Below, piece after piece: positions 52,659 to 63,143 of a DNA stretch of 64,000 bases. This DNA is from Cladorrhinum sp. PSN259 (taxonomy: Eukaryota; Ascomycota; Sordariomycetes; Sordariales; Podosporaceae). Both the position numbers and the translations under genes were made by a program. The notes below the pieces were generated by a model. The model was not told the origin of the DNA. It saw nothing but the letters and a program-made list of their open reading frames with translations, and ran no database searches. Each line of letters opens with the position of its first letter. Position 1 is the first letter of the stretch. The stretch is taken from assembly GCA_033725935.1 (NCBI GenBank), contig MU867092.1, forward strand, positions 372,001-436,000. The letters are read 5' to 3'.

Positions 52659-53981
52659 TTACCAGAAGCTGTTTCCGTGTTAGTTCTAGTTCTCATCACC
52701 AAAAGGTATACGGAGCAGTGTAGGGGCGCACTCACCGGACGGCAGAGCCGCAGAGCTCCGAGGTCCACACAGTAGCCTTCTTGACGACGGTGCCGGTGTG
52801 GGGGGCGTGGATGACGATGCGCTTTCCCTGCTTGTTCTTGCCGACGTAGATGCCGACGTGGTGGATCTTGCTGCCGCACTTCTTGCCAGTGGCCCAGAAG
52901 AGAGCATCACCGGGCTTGATCTGAGAGAGCTTGACGTGCTTGCCCCTCCTCAGGTTGTACTGAGCCTGGGCGTTGTGGGGAAGATGCACTTTGGTAACCT
53001 TGCAGACGGCGTGGAGGACCAGTCCTGTCAAAATCAATTAGCCTTTTTTTTCTTTCAAGAGTGGGATTAATACCATCCGGGGGGGGGGGATTCTAGGGGG
53101 TAATCTACCAGAGCAGTCGAAGCCGCCGTTTGTGGGTCCGGCGCAATTGCCACCACCCCAGACATACTTCTTGCCGAGCCACTTCTCGGCAGCCTTGACG
53201 ACCAGTTGTCCCCTGGTCAGCTTGGCAGCACGAGCGACCAGAGGGTCGGTCTCATCCTCGGGCTCGATGTCGTCTCCGATGATGGTGTTGTTGGCAGCGA
53301 TGGTAGCGTCCAGGTCAATATCCAGCGGCGGCAGGAGATCGGCCGCAATGGCTTCGGCAGAGGAAACTTCATCCTCGGTGCTGTCATCTCCTTCAGGAAT
53401 TACAGCAGGAGGATCAGGGGTCGGAACGCAGCACTGATTGGAAGTCGAGGTTAGCCCAGACAAATAGTTTGTGGAATCACAGCGGGGGCTGAGTTACCTG
53501 GAAGTGCTTATCACCGGGGCAGTAACCAGCGGTGTAGAATCCGTTGCAATCATTCTTCTCGGTTCTGCCGCAGATTCCGTTGCCGTCCTACCAATCAGGT
53601 GTTAGCAACTTCTATGTCAAGGTTACAGAGAGACACTAGAGATCCTACCGGAGTCGAGCAGGCTTGGTTCTTGGCCTGGATGCAGCACTATTGTCCAATT
53701 GGAGATTAGCATTGTTGTCTACAAGTTATAGACCGGACTTGCGCACCTGAACAGTGTTGTCACCAGGGCAGTAGCCGGCCACGTAGTAGCCGTTGCAGTC
53801 GGCCTTGACGGTGCTGCCGCAGACACCAGAACCTTGCTGTGGGTGTGTTAGTTGAAATCCAAAAGCCTCGGAAGAGTAGTCATACCGGAGCCTTGCAGAC
53901 AGTGCCAATATCACCACGGGGCAGCAGAGCACTTGCCGAAGAGGCAAGGGCCAGGGCCATGAGGGCAACAGAGGAAACCAT
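52659..53981 (-). CDS. Secreted NlpC/P60 cysteine-peptidase-like protein with two cysteine-rich modules, seven exons, 312 aa
   Basis: Exons: 53981-53886, 53836-53747, 53687-53649, 53587-53498, 53433-53109, 53024-52736 and 52668-52659; introns 49-84 bp; 939 nt in frame. The tiny last exon (FW-stop) rests on a GTGAGT donor and a CTAAC/CAG end; without it the protein stops 2 aa earlier. Residues 1-19 are a signal peptide. Two modules of one pattern follow (about 29-64 and 70-107), each with CG...DCNG-Y/F-Y...GYCPGD...QCC. An acidic linker leads to the NlpC/P60 domain (about 175-310) with Cys212 (FDCSGL), His269 (HHVGIYVG) and His286 (IHAPHTG). Such domains cut peptidoglycan peptides in bacteria, so a role against bacteria is plausible but unproven. 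Introns fall at module edges. Confidence 0.88.
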
Positions 53982-55994
53982 AGTGAAGTTGGCGATGAAG
54001 CAGAGGCAAATAGAGTTGGCTGATGTGGTAAAGAGGAGGAAGCTGTGAAGATGCTGAAGCTGATGTAGAACTGAGAGACTGATACTGGGCAGTTGAGGTT
54101 GATTTTATAGCCGTCTGGACTCGAGCTTGACATGGTCGAGTTTGCAACCAGAGTCATCGTGAAGAGCCCAAGGACTAAACAAAGCTCCGTGCTGATTCCA
54201 GCGTCAGTGTTGTGATGGTTGCAAAATCATACGATCCTCCATCGGAAATTATCTTAGCAATATGATGCATAACTCAAGTTCGTGAACTCATCTCGACATT
54301 ACTGCTAGCAGGGTGTTGTGCCTCCGCCACGGCCATGCAAGGTCTGGACCGTGCAGGATATCATTTCGCAATGTGTCGCTTGTATAGTGCGCTGGCCAAT
54401 AAGGAAGTGCGCCTCTCCAGGGCTTCTCAGCTCGATTTCAGTATCGCTTAGTTGGCCCGTAGCTCGCTGTTATTGATATTATGGATGTCTTACTTCTCGC
54501 GAGGCGAATTGCCCCGCGCCGTCCCCAAAAGCCGCTCTGGCCACTTTTTGTTCCACAAGTAAGCTTGGCGCTAGGCCCTTTTAGTTACCGGGAAGCCCTG
54601 TCTCAGGCCAACGCATTTAGCTCCTGTAACGCCTCAACGATATATCGCGGATAAACCAAACGATCAGTTTTTGATTACGCTGACCGAGAAGGATCGCAAG
54701 AAGCGTTGTGAATTGTGAAGAATCTGCAGAGTGCGAACTCTCCAGCCAAGCTCGGCTATTTGGGATGTTGTACCATCTGGGTGTTGAAGCGTCTGACTGG
54801 TGCAAGTCTCCCTCGGACAGTCTAATGGGCCCAATCTGCAAATTCTGCTTAAACCTGGGCCACTCAGCTGCCGATTGGTCCCTCGGTGCAAGGATAAGCA
54901 TTTGGAGCAAGTTGGTCTTTAGAATGAGCTGCACGGGAGGGAAGGCATTGAGGGCTGGTGTTGGAACACCTTCGCGATAGCGCCATTATGTGGGAAAGGA
55001 TCAAGAAGAGGGGACGAAGCCTCGGCTACCCCAGAATGTGGATCTTCCTGAAGACTCTATAATAGCCCTCTACCTTCCGCGAACGGGGCGGTCTCCGTCC
55101 TCTTGATCCTCATACCCATCTACAACCAATACACAACCTGAACCACATCTTGCGATGCCCTCATTCTGCATGCAGGCTTGTGGCTACGTGATTCTTACCT
55201 GTACTGAACCCTGGCCGTGCCAACAGCTGGACCTTGGCCATGTCGACAAGGGCCATGGGTGAGAACTCGTCTCACAGCGAACTGATAAAAGACGTGGGAA
55301 AATTGGCTGACGAGAGGACAGTGTGTTGAACGGGAGCCCGGTCTCCGTGAGTCGGCTCTCCGAGAACATGCTCTCCGAGAGCTAGCTCATAGGAAGCTAG
55401 CTCCTCGGGAGTAAGCTCCCAGTATGGAAGGTAGTGGTGGAGGGACCAAGGCCGAGAGCTCCGAGGAGCTCTCTGAATAGACGGTGGCATCTTACATGTA
55501 TATAAACCATGACTTCCCTTGCAACCTAGCAGTAGATAATACATGCAATTCACTCTTTTTTTATCCTTCCACATGAATACCTAAGTTCCACACAGTGGCA
55601 TTACATTTCTGTCTAAGCGTACAAGATCCCGGGGTAAGTAGTCGCAGGGAGAATTTCACATCCGATAGATACATTCTCTTTCCGACAAGCGTGAGAGATG
55701 GGACGAGAATATTGAGTACCACTGGAGTCTGGGTGACGTTTGAAAACCTGTGGACACAATGGAGCTAGATGACGTGGAACTCAATGAACAAGTGGCACGA
55801 CTCAACTACATCGAAAAAAGATGATTGCAACCCAGGCGTGATGGTGATTCCGGTTCAAGATCTAAAGATCTAGCAAAGAGTAAATTCACCACAGTTGACA
55901 GAATTCCATTACGTCAGGGGTAAAGCAAACGAGGTAGAAGAGGGTTCCAGGCAGTTTAGTAATAAATCAATATTTTATTCACGTTATAGCCCCA
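53982..55994. other. Long spacer, no gene seen
   Basis: The first 150 bp are the promoter of the NlpC/P60 gene. At 55340-55490 short GAGCTC/CTCCGAGAGC words recur in both orientations. Nothing coding is recognised in 2 kb. Confidence 0.45.
54104..54109 (-). promoter_or_regulatory. Probable TATA box of the NlpC/P60 gene
   Basis: TATAAA on the minus strand, about 125 bp before the ATG at 53981, followed by a CA/CT-rich leader. Confidence 0.45.
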
Positions 55995-58329
55995 TCACGC
56001 TCTAGCTTTAATGAGATCTGCAGCCTGCGAATGTGTTAGCTTACACTGTATCCTGTGTATTCTCCATCTTCATAGATGGCTTGACTAGAAGAGCCAAAGG
56101 GCTATCGATAGACTTACCTTTTCCGCAATGGCGTAGACTGTTTGCTGCGTATACGCTCCCGGCAAGTCGGGCATGATACTGGCATCAACAACGCTGAGGC
56201 CCGAAACGCCATACACCAGCAGGTCCTCGTCGACTACACCGCCTAGCTTGCGGGGCATCATGGGAGCCGTGCCAACAGGGTGGAAGGTGGATGGGATCAT
56301 GAAGCTGCGCAGCGCGGTGATGATGTCGGCGGAGCTGGTGACGTTGGCGCCGGGCCACAGCTCGACGGGCCCGTAGTTGCTCAAGCTGGTGTTGAGGAAG
56401 TAGCGGCGCGTGAAACGCGTGAACTCGACTAATATGTCGGCGTCAGCCGGGTTACTGAGCGCGCGGTAGTCGATGATGGGATCGGTGAAGTAAGGGTCCG
56501 CTGGGTTGATCTTGATAGTGCCCCGGCTCAAAGGGTGGAGATATACGGCTGACCCCTCGTTATAAGCACCACGCACGAAGAGGTTGTATACCGCCGAACC
56601 AGTTCCACGAAGGGCGCGGGCGTGCGCCCGGATCTGCGCCGCGTAGCCATCCACCACTGTCTTGTCGGTGCCGGGAGGTAGGTAGGCTGCCGGATCCTGC
56701 CCCTCGTACTTGTCTGCAATCTGGCTGAAGGCAGTAGGCGCGATGACTTTAAAGGGCAGGAAGGAGGCTGCACTGCCCGACGCGATGGACAAGGGGCCCG
56801 TACGGTTCGCGTTAAATTCGGCCTGGGCTTCGGCTATAAAGGTCTGGTTAAAAAAGATGTCGTCAGGGTCCGGGGCGGCGGTGAATCTGGTTACTTGAGA
56901 GCAAGAGAGTCAAATTAGTATCATTTCACGACAGGAAATCCCCGGTGTCCGAGAACCTACAGTTGAAGAGCGCCCCAACCTGGAATGGGTGGTCCTGGAA
57001 GTTGGTCCCAACACCCGGCAGATCCACGACGACGTCGATCTTGGCATCCTTGAGTAACTTTGCCGGACCTACACCACTGGCCTGCAGGATTTGGGGCGTG
57101 TGGATAGTGCCCGCTGCCAGAATGACCTCTTTCTTTGCCTTGACTGATCTCGCGTTCTTGGCGCTTGTAGCGTCGGCCGGCACGAACGTAACACCGGTAG
57201 CCTTTTTATTCTTGAATAGAACTTTCAGCACCTTCTGACCGGTTACAGTGTGGTAGTTGCTGCGTGTCTGCGCAATGCCGTCCCAGTGTCCTGTTCGCGA
57301 GAAGGATCGCAGCACCGGTCCCGGATCAGCCGAGGTGGGGTACCAGAAGGCCCCCGGGAGGCCAGCACCGGAGTCGGGAGGAAACTGTACACCGGGGATT
57401 TCGCCAAATGCTGCGATCTCGGTTTCTGATCCATAAATTAGTGAACTAGACTTGGGTATAATGGAAAGTTTTGACTTACTGAGAAAAGGGAACGCAAAGG
57501 TTGGAAACGACGCGTGGATGTTGGAGCTGGTTCCCCAGTAGCTGGCGTCGTACTTGATATTGTTTGCACTTGCAAGCTCCGGGCTCGGTGGATGGAAGTG
57601 CCACGCCTATCAAACATATACCGGCAGTGAGTTTGGGAAACGACGCGGACCGCAAGGACGTAGAGGACGTGGAAGGCTTCATGTTTGCAGCTTACCTTTT
57701 TAAAATAAGGTAACAGTCCATCCCAGCTCCACTGCGAACGCCGCCCAAAGTAGGACCCCCACCGGTCGTAATCATCCTTCTGGCCGCGGTGGACTTGCAA
57801 GCCGTTGTGGCCCGAACTACCGCCGAGCATCTTGCCGACGACCACGTCAACGGTACGGCCATTCAGCCCCGTCTGCGGAACGGACGTGATGTTGAAGTTT
57901 AGTGTCGGGTCGATGAAGGCGAGGAATCCGTACGAAACCGTGGTAACAGAGCTCGAGTTCTCTGTGTCGAACCTCTACCAGTCAGATGGTTGTGCATATA
58001 TGCAGCCGTAAGCTTGTGAGCGGACTGTAGTGGCTGACTTACGGAACACTCCAAATTCAATAACAAGAACCGAGTCTAGAACAGTCGTTAGTAGTTTAAT
58101 GCATGCTTCACGTTTCACGGGACCTACATTTGCCCTTCTCCGTCAGCCGGTCCGCAACTGTGAGGCCGGCCGTGCCGCCGCCCACAACGATATAGTCGTA
58201 CTGTTCTTGGACATCTTCCGCTCTAGTCAGTATTTTAGAGTGCGAGAGCGACTGCGCGCGGTCTGCCGATATCAGCACCGCTGCATTCAGCAGCCCAGCG
58301 ATGGTAACAGCCAATCTAGATAGAACCAT
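55995..58329 (-). CDS. Secreted GMC-family FAD oxidoreductase, seven exons, 634 aa
   Basis: Exons: 58329-58128, 58050-58075 (26 nt), 57974-57696, 57606-57480, 57425-56961, 56893-56118 and 56024-55995; the frame closes. The intron after the 26-nt exon needs a GTGTTC donor at 58049 to keep frame; a stronger GTAAGT seven bases later would break it. Signal peptide about 1-22; FAD motif YDYIVVGGGTAGLTV (about 44-58); AAGTIHTPQILQASGVGP signature; catalytic His in STFHPVGTAPMMP. The second catalytic position aligns to Tyr in PGAYTQQTVYAIAEK. It shares with the gene at 37.6-39.7 kb the intron sites after the first FAD helix, at FN|LT and before the AADxIK tail. Substrate unknown; presumably an extracellular alcohol oxidase or dehydrogenase. 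Confidence 0.88.
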
Positions 58330-59560
58330 CTTTCCAGGTTGTCGGCAAAGTTAGACGACCTTGGTTGGTGTATCCAAACAACAAGAATGAGGACAAGACT
58401 CGAGGAAATAAATAGACTTTTGGCGGTCTCGTATTCCAGAATCAAGTCTCAGCGTTACATTGGAGCATTCTTTCCGAACGACAGCTAGAGAGGTGTTAGC
58501 TAATCGGGCCCTTTCCCATTGGATTGAAACTTGCGCTAGACCCTTTGGACACTATTTATTGGCTGTTGGTCAGCGGATTGCATCTTTGTGTAGGGTTGAT
58601 TCTCCAACTAGGCCCCGCGCCTCACCCTCGCATACGTCCAAGGGCTAATCAAAACTACGGCAGGGATTCTCGACCGGAATGCGGGCGTCAATACTACGTA
58701 GCTAGCGCTCGGTCAATGCAATATTTGGGAAGCCTGCTGACCCTTGTTACATTTTAGCACGAGAGAGCAAGTTTCTCAAGAACCTTGTACATACATACAT
58801 GTCCGTGAGCAGCGTGTTTTGCAGGGATTCCGAGCTCTGCCATCTTTCCTTGATGGTGTTAGCGTGTCGGATCTCGGGAGAGAGGCTGAGGAATGTGAGG
58901 ATTTCAGTTGCGACTTTGCCATCTACTACTGCTGCCCCGCTGTTTGTCGTTACGGCTTCGAAGCCCATTACAGGAAGCTGTCAATCAACTTTCCGTGATT
59001 GAAAAGAAAAGATGGGTGGATGGTGCATCGATTGTGTACTGTGAGCCAACTGTTAGCCTGTCTGTCACACGTGCCTCGACCAACTGCACCCGGCACCGTG
59101 CGAACAGACGCCACACCGGACAATAGGCATGCCAAGCAGCCTCGAAGGCCTACTAATATAGTTGGGCAACCCTAGCGTGCTCACCATGCACGTTAGCTAA
59201 CAGAAAGGCTTGTTGGAGGCAAAGAAGGCTGGAAAAGGCCATGTATTGAGTGATGTTGTGGGAGAGAAAGGCAGTGGGCTAGCTGGAAGAAGAAGAAGGT
59301 GGCGGATGGAGCTTTGACCACAAAGCTATGACCACCTTCCCACAAGGCCTCTATTTAACGAGATGATTGGACTAATACGAAGAATCTGGGTTCAAGAAGG
59401 TTATAGTAAGGCACTAAAGGATTAAGGTAGGGCCGCGAGAACTGCTGAGACCGGAGGAAGACTTCCGGTCGGGAAAGGCCATAGAGAAGAACTTGTATAA
59501 ATAGAGCCTACAGGTCCTAACTAGATTGAAAGGAACTAAGAACCTTTAGCGGGTGATCGA
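58330..59560. other. Spacer, promoter side of the second GMC gene
   Basis: No gene recognised over 1.2 kb; frames around 58744-59126 lack coding bias. Confidence 0.4.
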
Positions 59561-59564
59561 TTCT

Positions 59565-60290
59565 CCTGAAAAGTCTTCCTAAATTGGCCTTTTTATTCGG
59601 GTCCTGAAAGAATTTCCTGAAAAAGTCCAGGTTGGTTCAGGAAAGCCAATTCAGTAAGTGTGATCTTTTCAACCATCCTGAAAAGGATCATGAACGTATT
59701 ACTAAGCTGCAATCCACCAAGCCTCTATTCAGACGAGGCTGATGGAGCCAAACCGGGGCAAACCATCATAGTAAACTGGCCCTATAAAACCCCATTATAT
59801 TGCCTATATAAGTCAACAATGATTAAAAGGATCAATATTGCGGCTTTTGTGGCGGCGTATAAGCCGGTGTTTAGAAGCGGTTGGTGTGGTAGGTGTGGTA
59901 GGTGTGGTGGGTGTGGTGGGTATGGTGGGTGTGGTGGATGTGGTAGGTGTGGTGGATGTGGTAGGTGCTGGCATCTTGAAGGTGTTGAGCACTGGCAAGG
60001 CTGGTGGTGGTGCTGGGCAGCCGAGGGTTAGGGCTTACTGTGGGTGGCTTCGTCGTTCAGGAAAAAAAATGTCGTTTTCAAGACCCTGTTTTTTTCTGAA
60101 CAACTTCAGGAGAATTCAGGAAAATGCTGGCGAATGCATTGGTGGAAATACCGGAAATAGAATATGAGGTGATTTTCCTGAAAGACCTCATGAACAGTCA
60201 ATTTCAGTGGAAATTTGTTCATGGGGAAATCGGTCAGCATTATGAAATGGCTCATATGAACGTGTTCAGGAAGCCATTCATGAGAATCGA
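59565..60290. repeat. Cluster of TTCAGGAA/TTCCTGAA-type words
   Basis: About ten occurrences of TCCTGAA or its complement TTCAGGA lie within about 700 bp (for example near 59567, 59602, 59615, 59637, 59678, 60055, 60105, 60117, 60173 and 60267). Several give the 8-mer palindrome-like TTCnnGAA. No coding frame explains them. Confidence 0.6.
59883..59972. repeat. GGTGTGGTR minisatellite
   Basis: About ten imperfect 9-bp units (GGTGTGGTA, GGTGTGGTG, GGATGTGGT). The Gly/Cys or Pro/Thr frames across it are artefacts of the repeat. Confidence 0.85.
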
Positions 60291-60586
60291 TGACACCCTT
60301 AAAGGCTATAAGAGATTATGACACTGAAATAAACCCTCTGTTCCAAGCTGTATCTATGCCCCTTGTCACACTGTCTGAGACGACGAGTCCGAGACAGAGG
60401 CCTTGGAGGTGATAATTGAAAGAGGAAATTTCTCTTTGAGCACATGGTGGAAGCTTCCTTGTATTTCTTTTACCATGTTGTAAACCTTGAACAGTTCACA
60501 CTCTTCTTCTTGATGCGTTTCCTTCCGCATTGAATCCTGCATTCAAGTCTGCCAACCCTAGATATCTCCCGCTCTGTGGCCAATCC

Positions 60587-62548
60587 TCAAACTGAGCCGT
60601 CTCTGAAAGGTAGGTACTGCTGTGGGCATGTGATGTTGGACGGCGGAGGTATCCCGGCCAGGTATGCCTGAACATGTCCAAAATAACAGTCTGACCCCAG
60701 CTGGAGGACAACTGTATGCTGCATTCCACCACCGAGTTAGCTTACAGACCCTTATTCAAGATAATATTGTGAAGTTCGAGGACTGGAAAACTTACACCAA
60801 CGGCTTCCTGCAATAAAAGTACCGATCCCGGAAATCGCAAAGACATCTGTCGCGCTCTGAAAAGACAATTAGCAATGCACCAGATCATGAGATAGACTGT
60901 CCAAAAAACATACGATTTCAAGGGCGTGATAGGGTCGATGGTGTTGCTCGTGAACAGAATGGGGAAGGACAGTGGTTTTTCCAGTCCGTTTATTGGATCT
61001 GCATTAAAAGAGGTTTGTTAGAGTTGACGTCCAATGCACACGCTCGTTTCACTGGGTGAGAGAGGAGATTTTCCTACTTTGAACCACCATACTATCAGGC
61101 AATTGCGGTCGGAAACCTCTGCACAAGATGGTTTCGACGAAAATTGGGACGATGTCGCCAAGGTACTTGCTCTTGGAAACCGTGTACTCGCTGTAGTTCT
61201 TGAACTCTTCAATAGTAGTAAGCTTGTTTCTCCGATACGAATCGGCGCACTTGATAATTTGGTTCGCGTCGGGCACAGCACTTAACCTGGCAAACGTGCC
61301 CGCAAGAGCAGTCACGTTCCCGTACTCGAGCTGGTGTAGGGTATCGGCCATGGGCGGGAAGGACGCTAGTGGGGTGTAGAGGGCGTTGATAAAAAGGGCT
61401 TTCAAGTCTGAGTAGGTAACTAGTGTCGGCAAGTCTCCATTTTGAACGCCACTCACCGGCACCGGGTGGTTCTGAAGCTGGAGAATGATGCCATCCATTC
61501 TGGCCGTTATGTCAGCTGGCGTGGGTCCCCAGAACGAACAACTTTCGGGGCCGGCAGAATGGCAGAAGCTTGAGAATGTCTCCATGGCATCGTCCATTTG
61601 ATCGACGTTGTCCCTCCAGTCGTTGTCATAATATTGCTCGGCGTCCAAAACACCATCGAGTATCATTCTCCCAACCCGGTCGGGAAACATGGAAGCGAAA
61701 GTGCTGCCGATGACAGTGCCATAACTGATGCCATAACACCACAATTTGGCGTCTGATGGTGATTGACCGGCCAGCACGGCCTCGGCTTCTACAAATGTGA
61801 GCAAATCCCTTGCGACCGCCGGTGTGGTCACATAATAACCGTAAGGCGAGTCCTTCTGGACTGCGTCGTTGCACCACTCTCCGTAGATGGAGCTCGAGTA
61901 GAACTGTTCCTCAAGCGACGTCGATGAGATGTTGGTAACGCCTGTATTGTGCACCTCGTGGAAGGCCCGTCTTGCTTCTGCATTCCCGGAAAAGCAGTCA
62001 AGGGTCAAACCGCTGTTTTTTACACCTCGAGGGTCAAAAGAGACGATGTTGTACTGATCTCCGAAGGCTTGCGCTGCTAAGTTCCGGTATGTGAGGAGCA
62101 GGTCGACGCCGGAACCACCCGGACCACCTAAAAACGTTAGTCTAAAAATATGATTAGATGGAGTCAATTGAATTCTCACCGGGAATGACCACAATGCTTG
62201 GAGACTCAACCGTTGCGTTCTTGCCAGCCAGTTTAATGAAGGCTATCGACGTCGTGCCATGGCTGCTGTTTGAATAATCCACAGGAACTTCCAGATTAGA
62301 ACATGTGAAGTCATCGAAGCATGGCGTCCATGTAAGGTTGGCTGACGGTATGATCTATACGGCTCAATGGTCAGAAAGCCTGACAGCCTGGCAGCACGTA
62401 ACTCGGGGATATCCAAGACCAAACTCACATCGCCAAATCCATAGACCATGCCCGGATCGAGACATCTCACGGCTTTGCATCCTAAGCTTGTGAAGACAAC
62501 AAGTGCATTCGCAAGTTGCTTCATTGTTCTCCCCAGAAGGATTCTCAT
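60587..62548 (-). CDS. Secreted alpha/beta-hydrolase, peptidase S33 / TAP-like, six exons, about 540 aa
   Basis: Exons: 62548-62429, 62354-62180, 62127-61078, 60998-60914, 60856-60796 and 60718-60587; introns 52-79 bp; frame closes. A signal peptide covers about the first 28 residues; an alternative ATG is at 62524. IPGGPGGSG is the oxyanion-hole loop. FDPRGVKNSG follows, then the nucleophile elbow CYGISYGTVIG (Ser about residue 233). The TAP-like C-terminal part has the acid in FTSNTIDPITPLKS and the His in EAVGHTVV, split by the last intron. Members include prolyl- and tripeptidyl aminopeptidases and esterases of bacteria and fungi. It probably releases N-terminal peptides or cleaves esters outside the cell. 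It is divergent from the Zn2Cys6 gene. Confidence 0.88.
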
Positions 62549-63143
62549 GATTCTTTTGGGAAGTGAGGACGGCGGTAAGGTGTACTTTGGAGGTGAAGGT
62601 ATGGTATTGATGGCTCTTCTGCTGCTGGTAAGAAGGTTGCGGTGCCTTTCATCATTGCAGGAACTAGAACTGAGATATCAGAGATACTTATATTCATGAG
62701 TTGCCGGCTTCGGTTTCTTCAAATCCTCGTGAAATACAACCAACTTCTGTCGACGCTCCACCTGTACGAAACGACCAATCAAATTGATTAACAACTATCA
62801 CAAGTTTTAACAAGTTTACCCTTGCTCACTTTCAACCTTTTCCTCATCTCGACTGTGCTTTGAGTGCCCACGACCAGAATCCTACCCGAGATATCCCGGT
62901 GGCTTAGCGTTTTGCGCATCAGTTTCAGCTGACACCACCCCTCCACAAATCTCAGTCCTTCCTTTGTGCCCCACTTGTACGAACGAGCCAATCGTATCGA
63001 TGGTGACACAGCCCCATTTGTTTGTCCTGCCCAGTTTAAATCTTCTTGGAGCTTGCTCTGCTCCTGACGTCCCCAGAGACTGAGGTTGTCTTCTTGCTTG
63101 CAATTGCGTGTACTGAGAATCCGGTCCAGCCAGAATCAACGTA
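62549..63143. promoter_or_regulatory. Shared divergent promoter region
   Basis: 595 bp between the start codons of the S33 hydrolase (minus) and the Zn2Cys6 regulator (plus). I see no well-defined operator, although a regulator next to a divergent enzyme is a common arrangement. Confidence 0.4.

Noticed and set aside
59660..60031. 123-aa frame with Gly-Cys repeats, and Pro-Thr repeat on the other strand
   Set aside because: Generated by the 9-bp minisatellite; no signal peptide or conserved ends.
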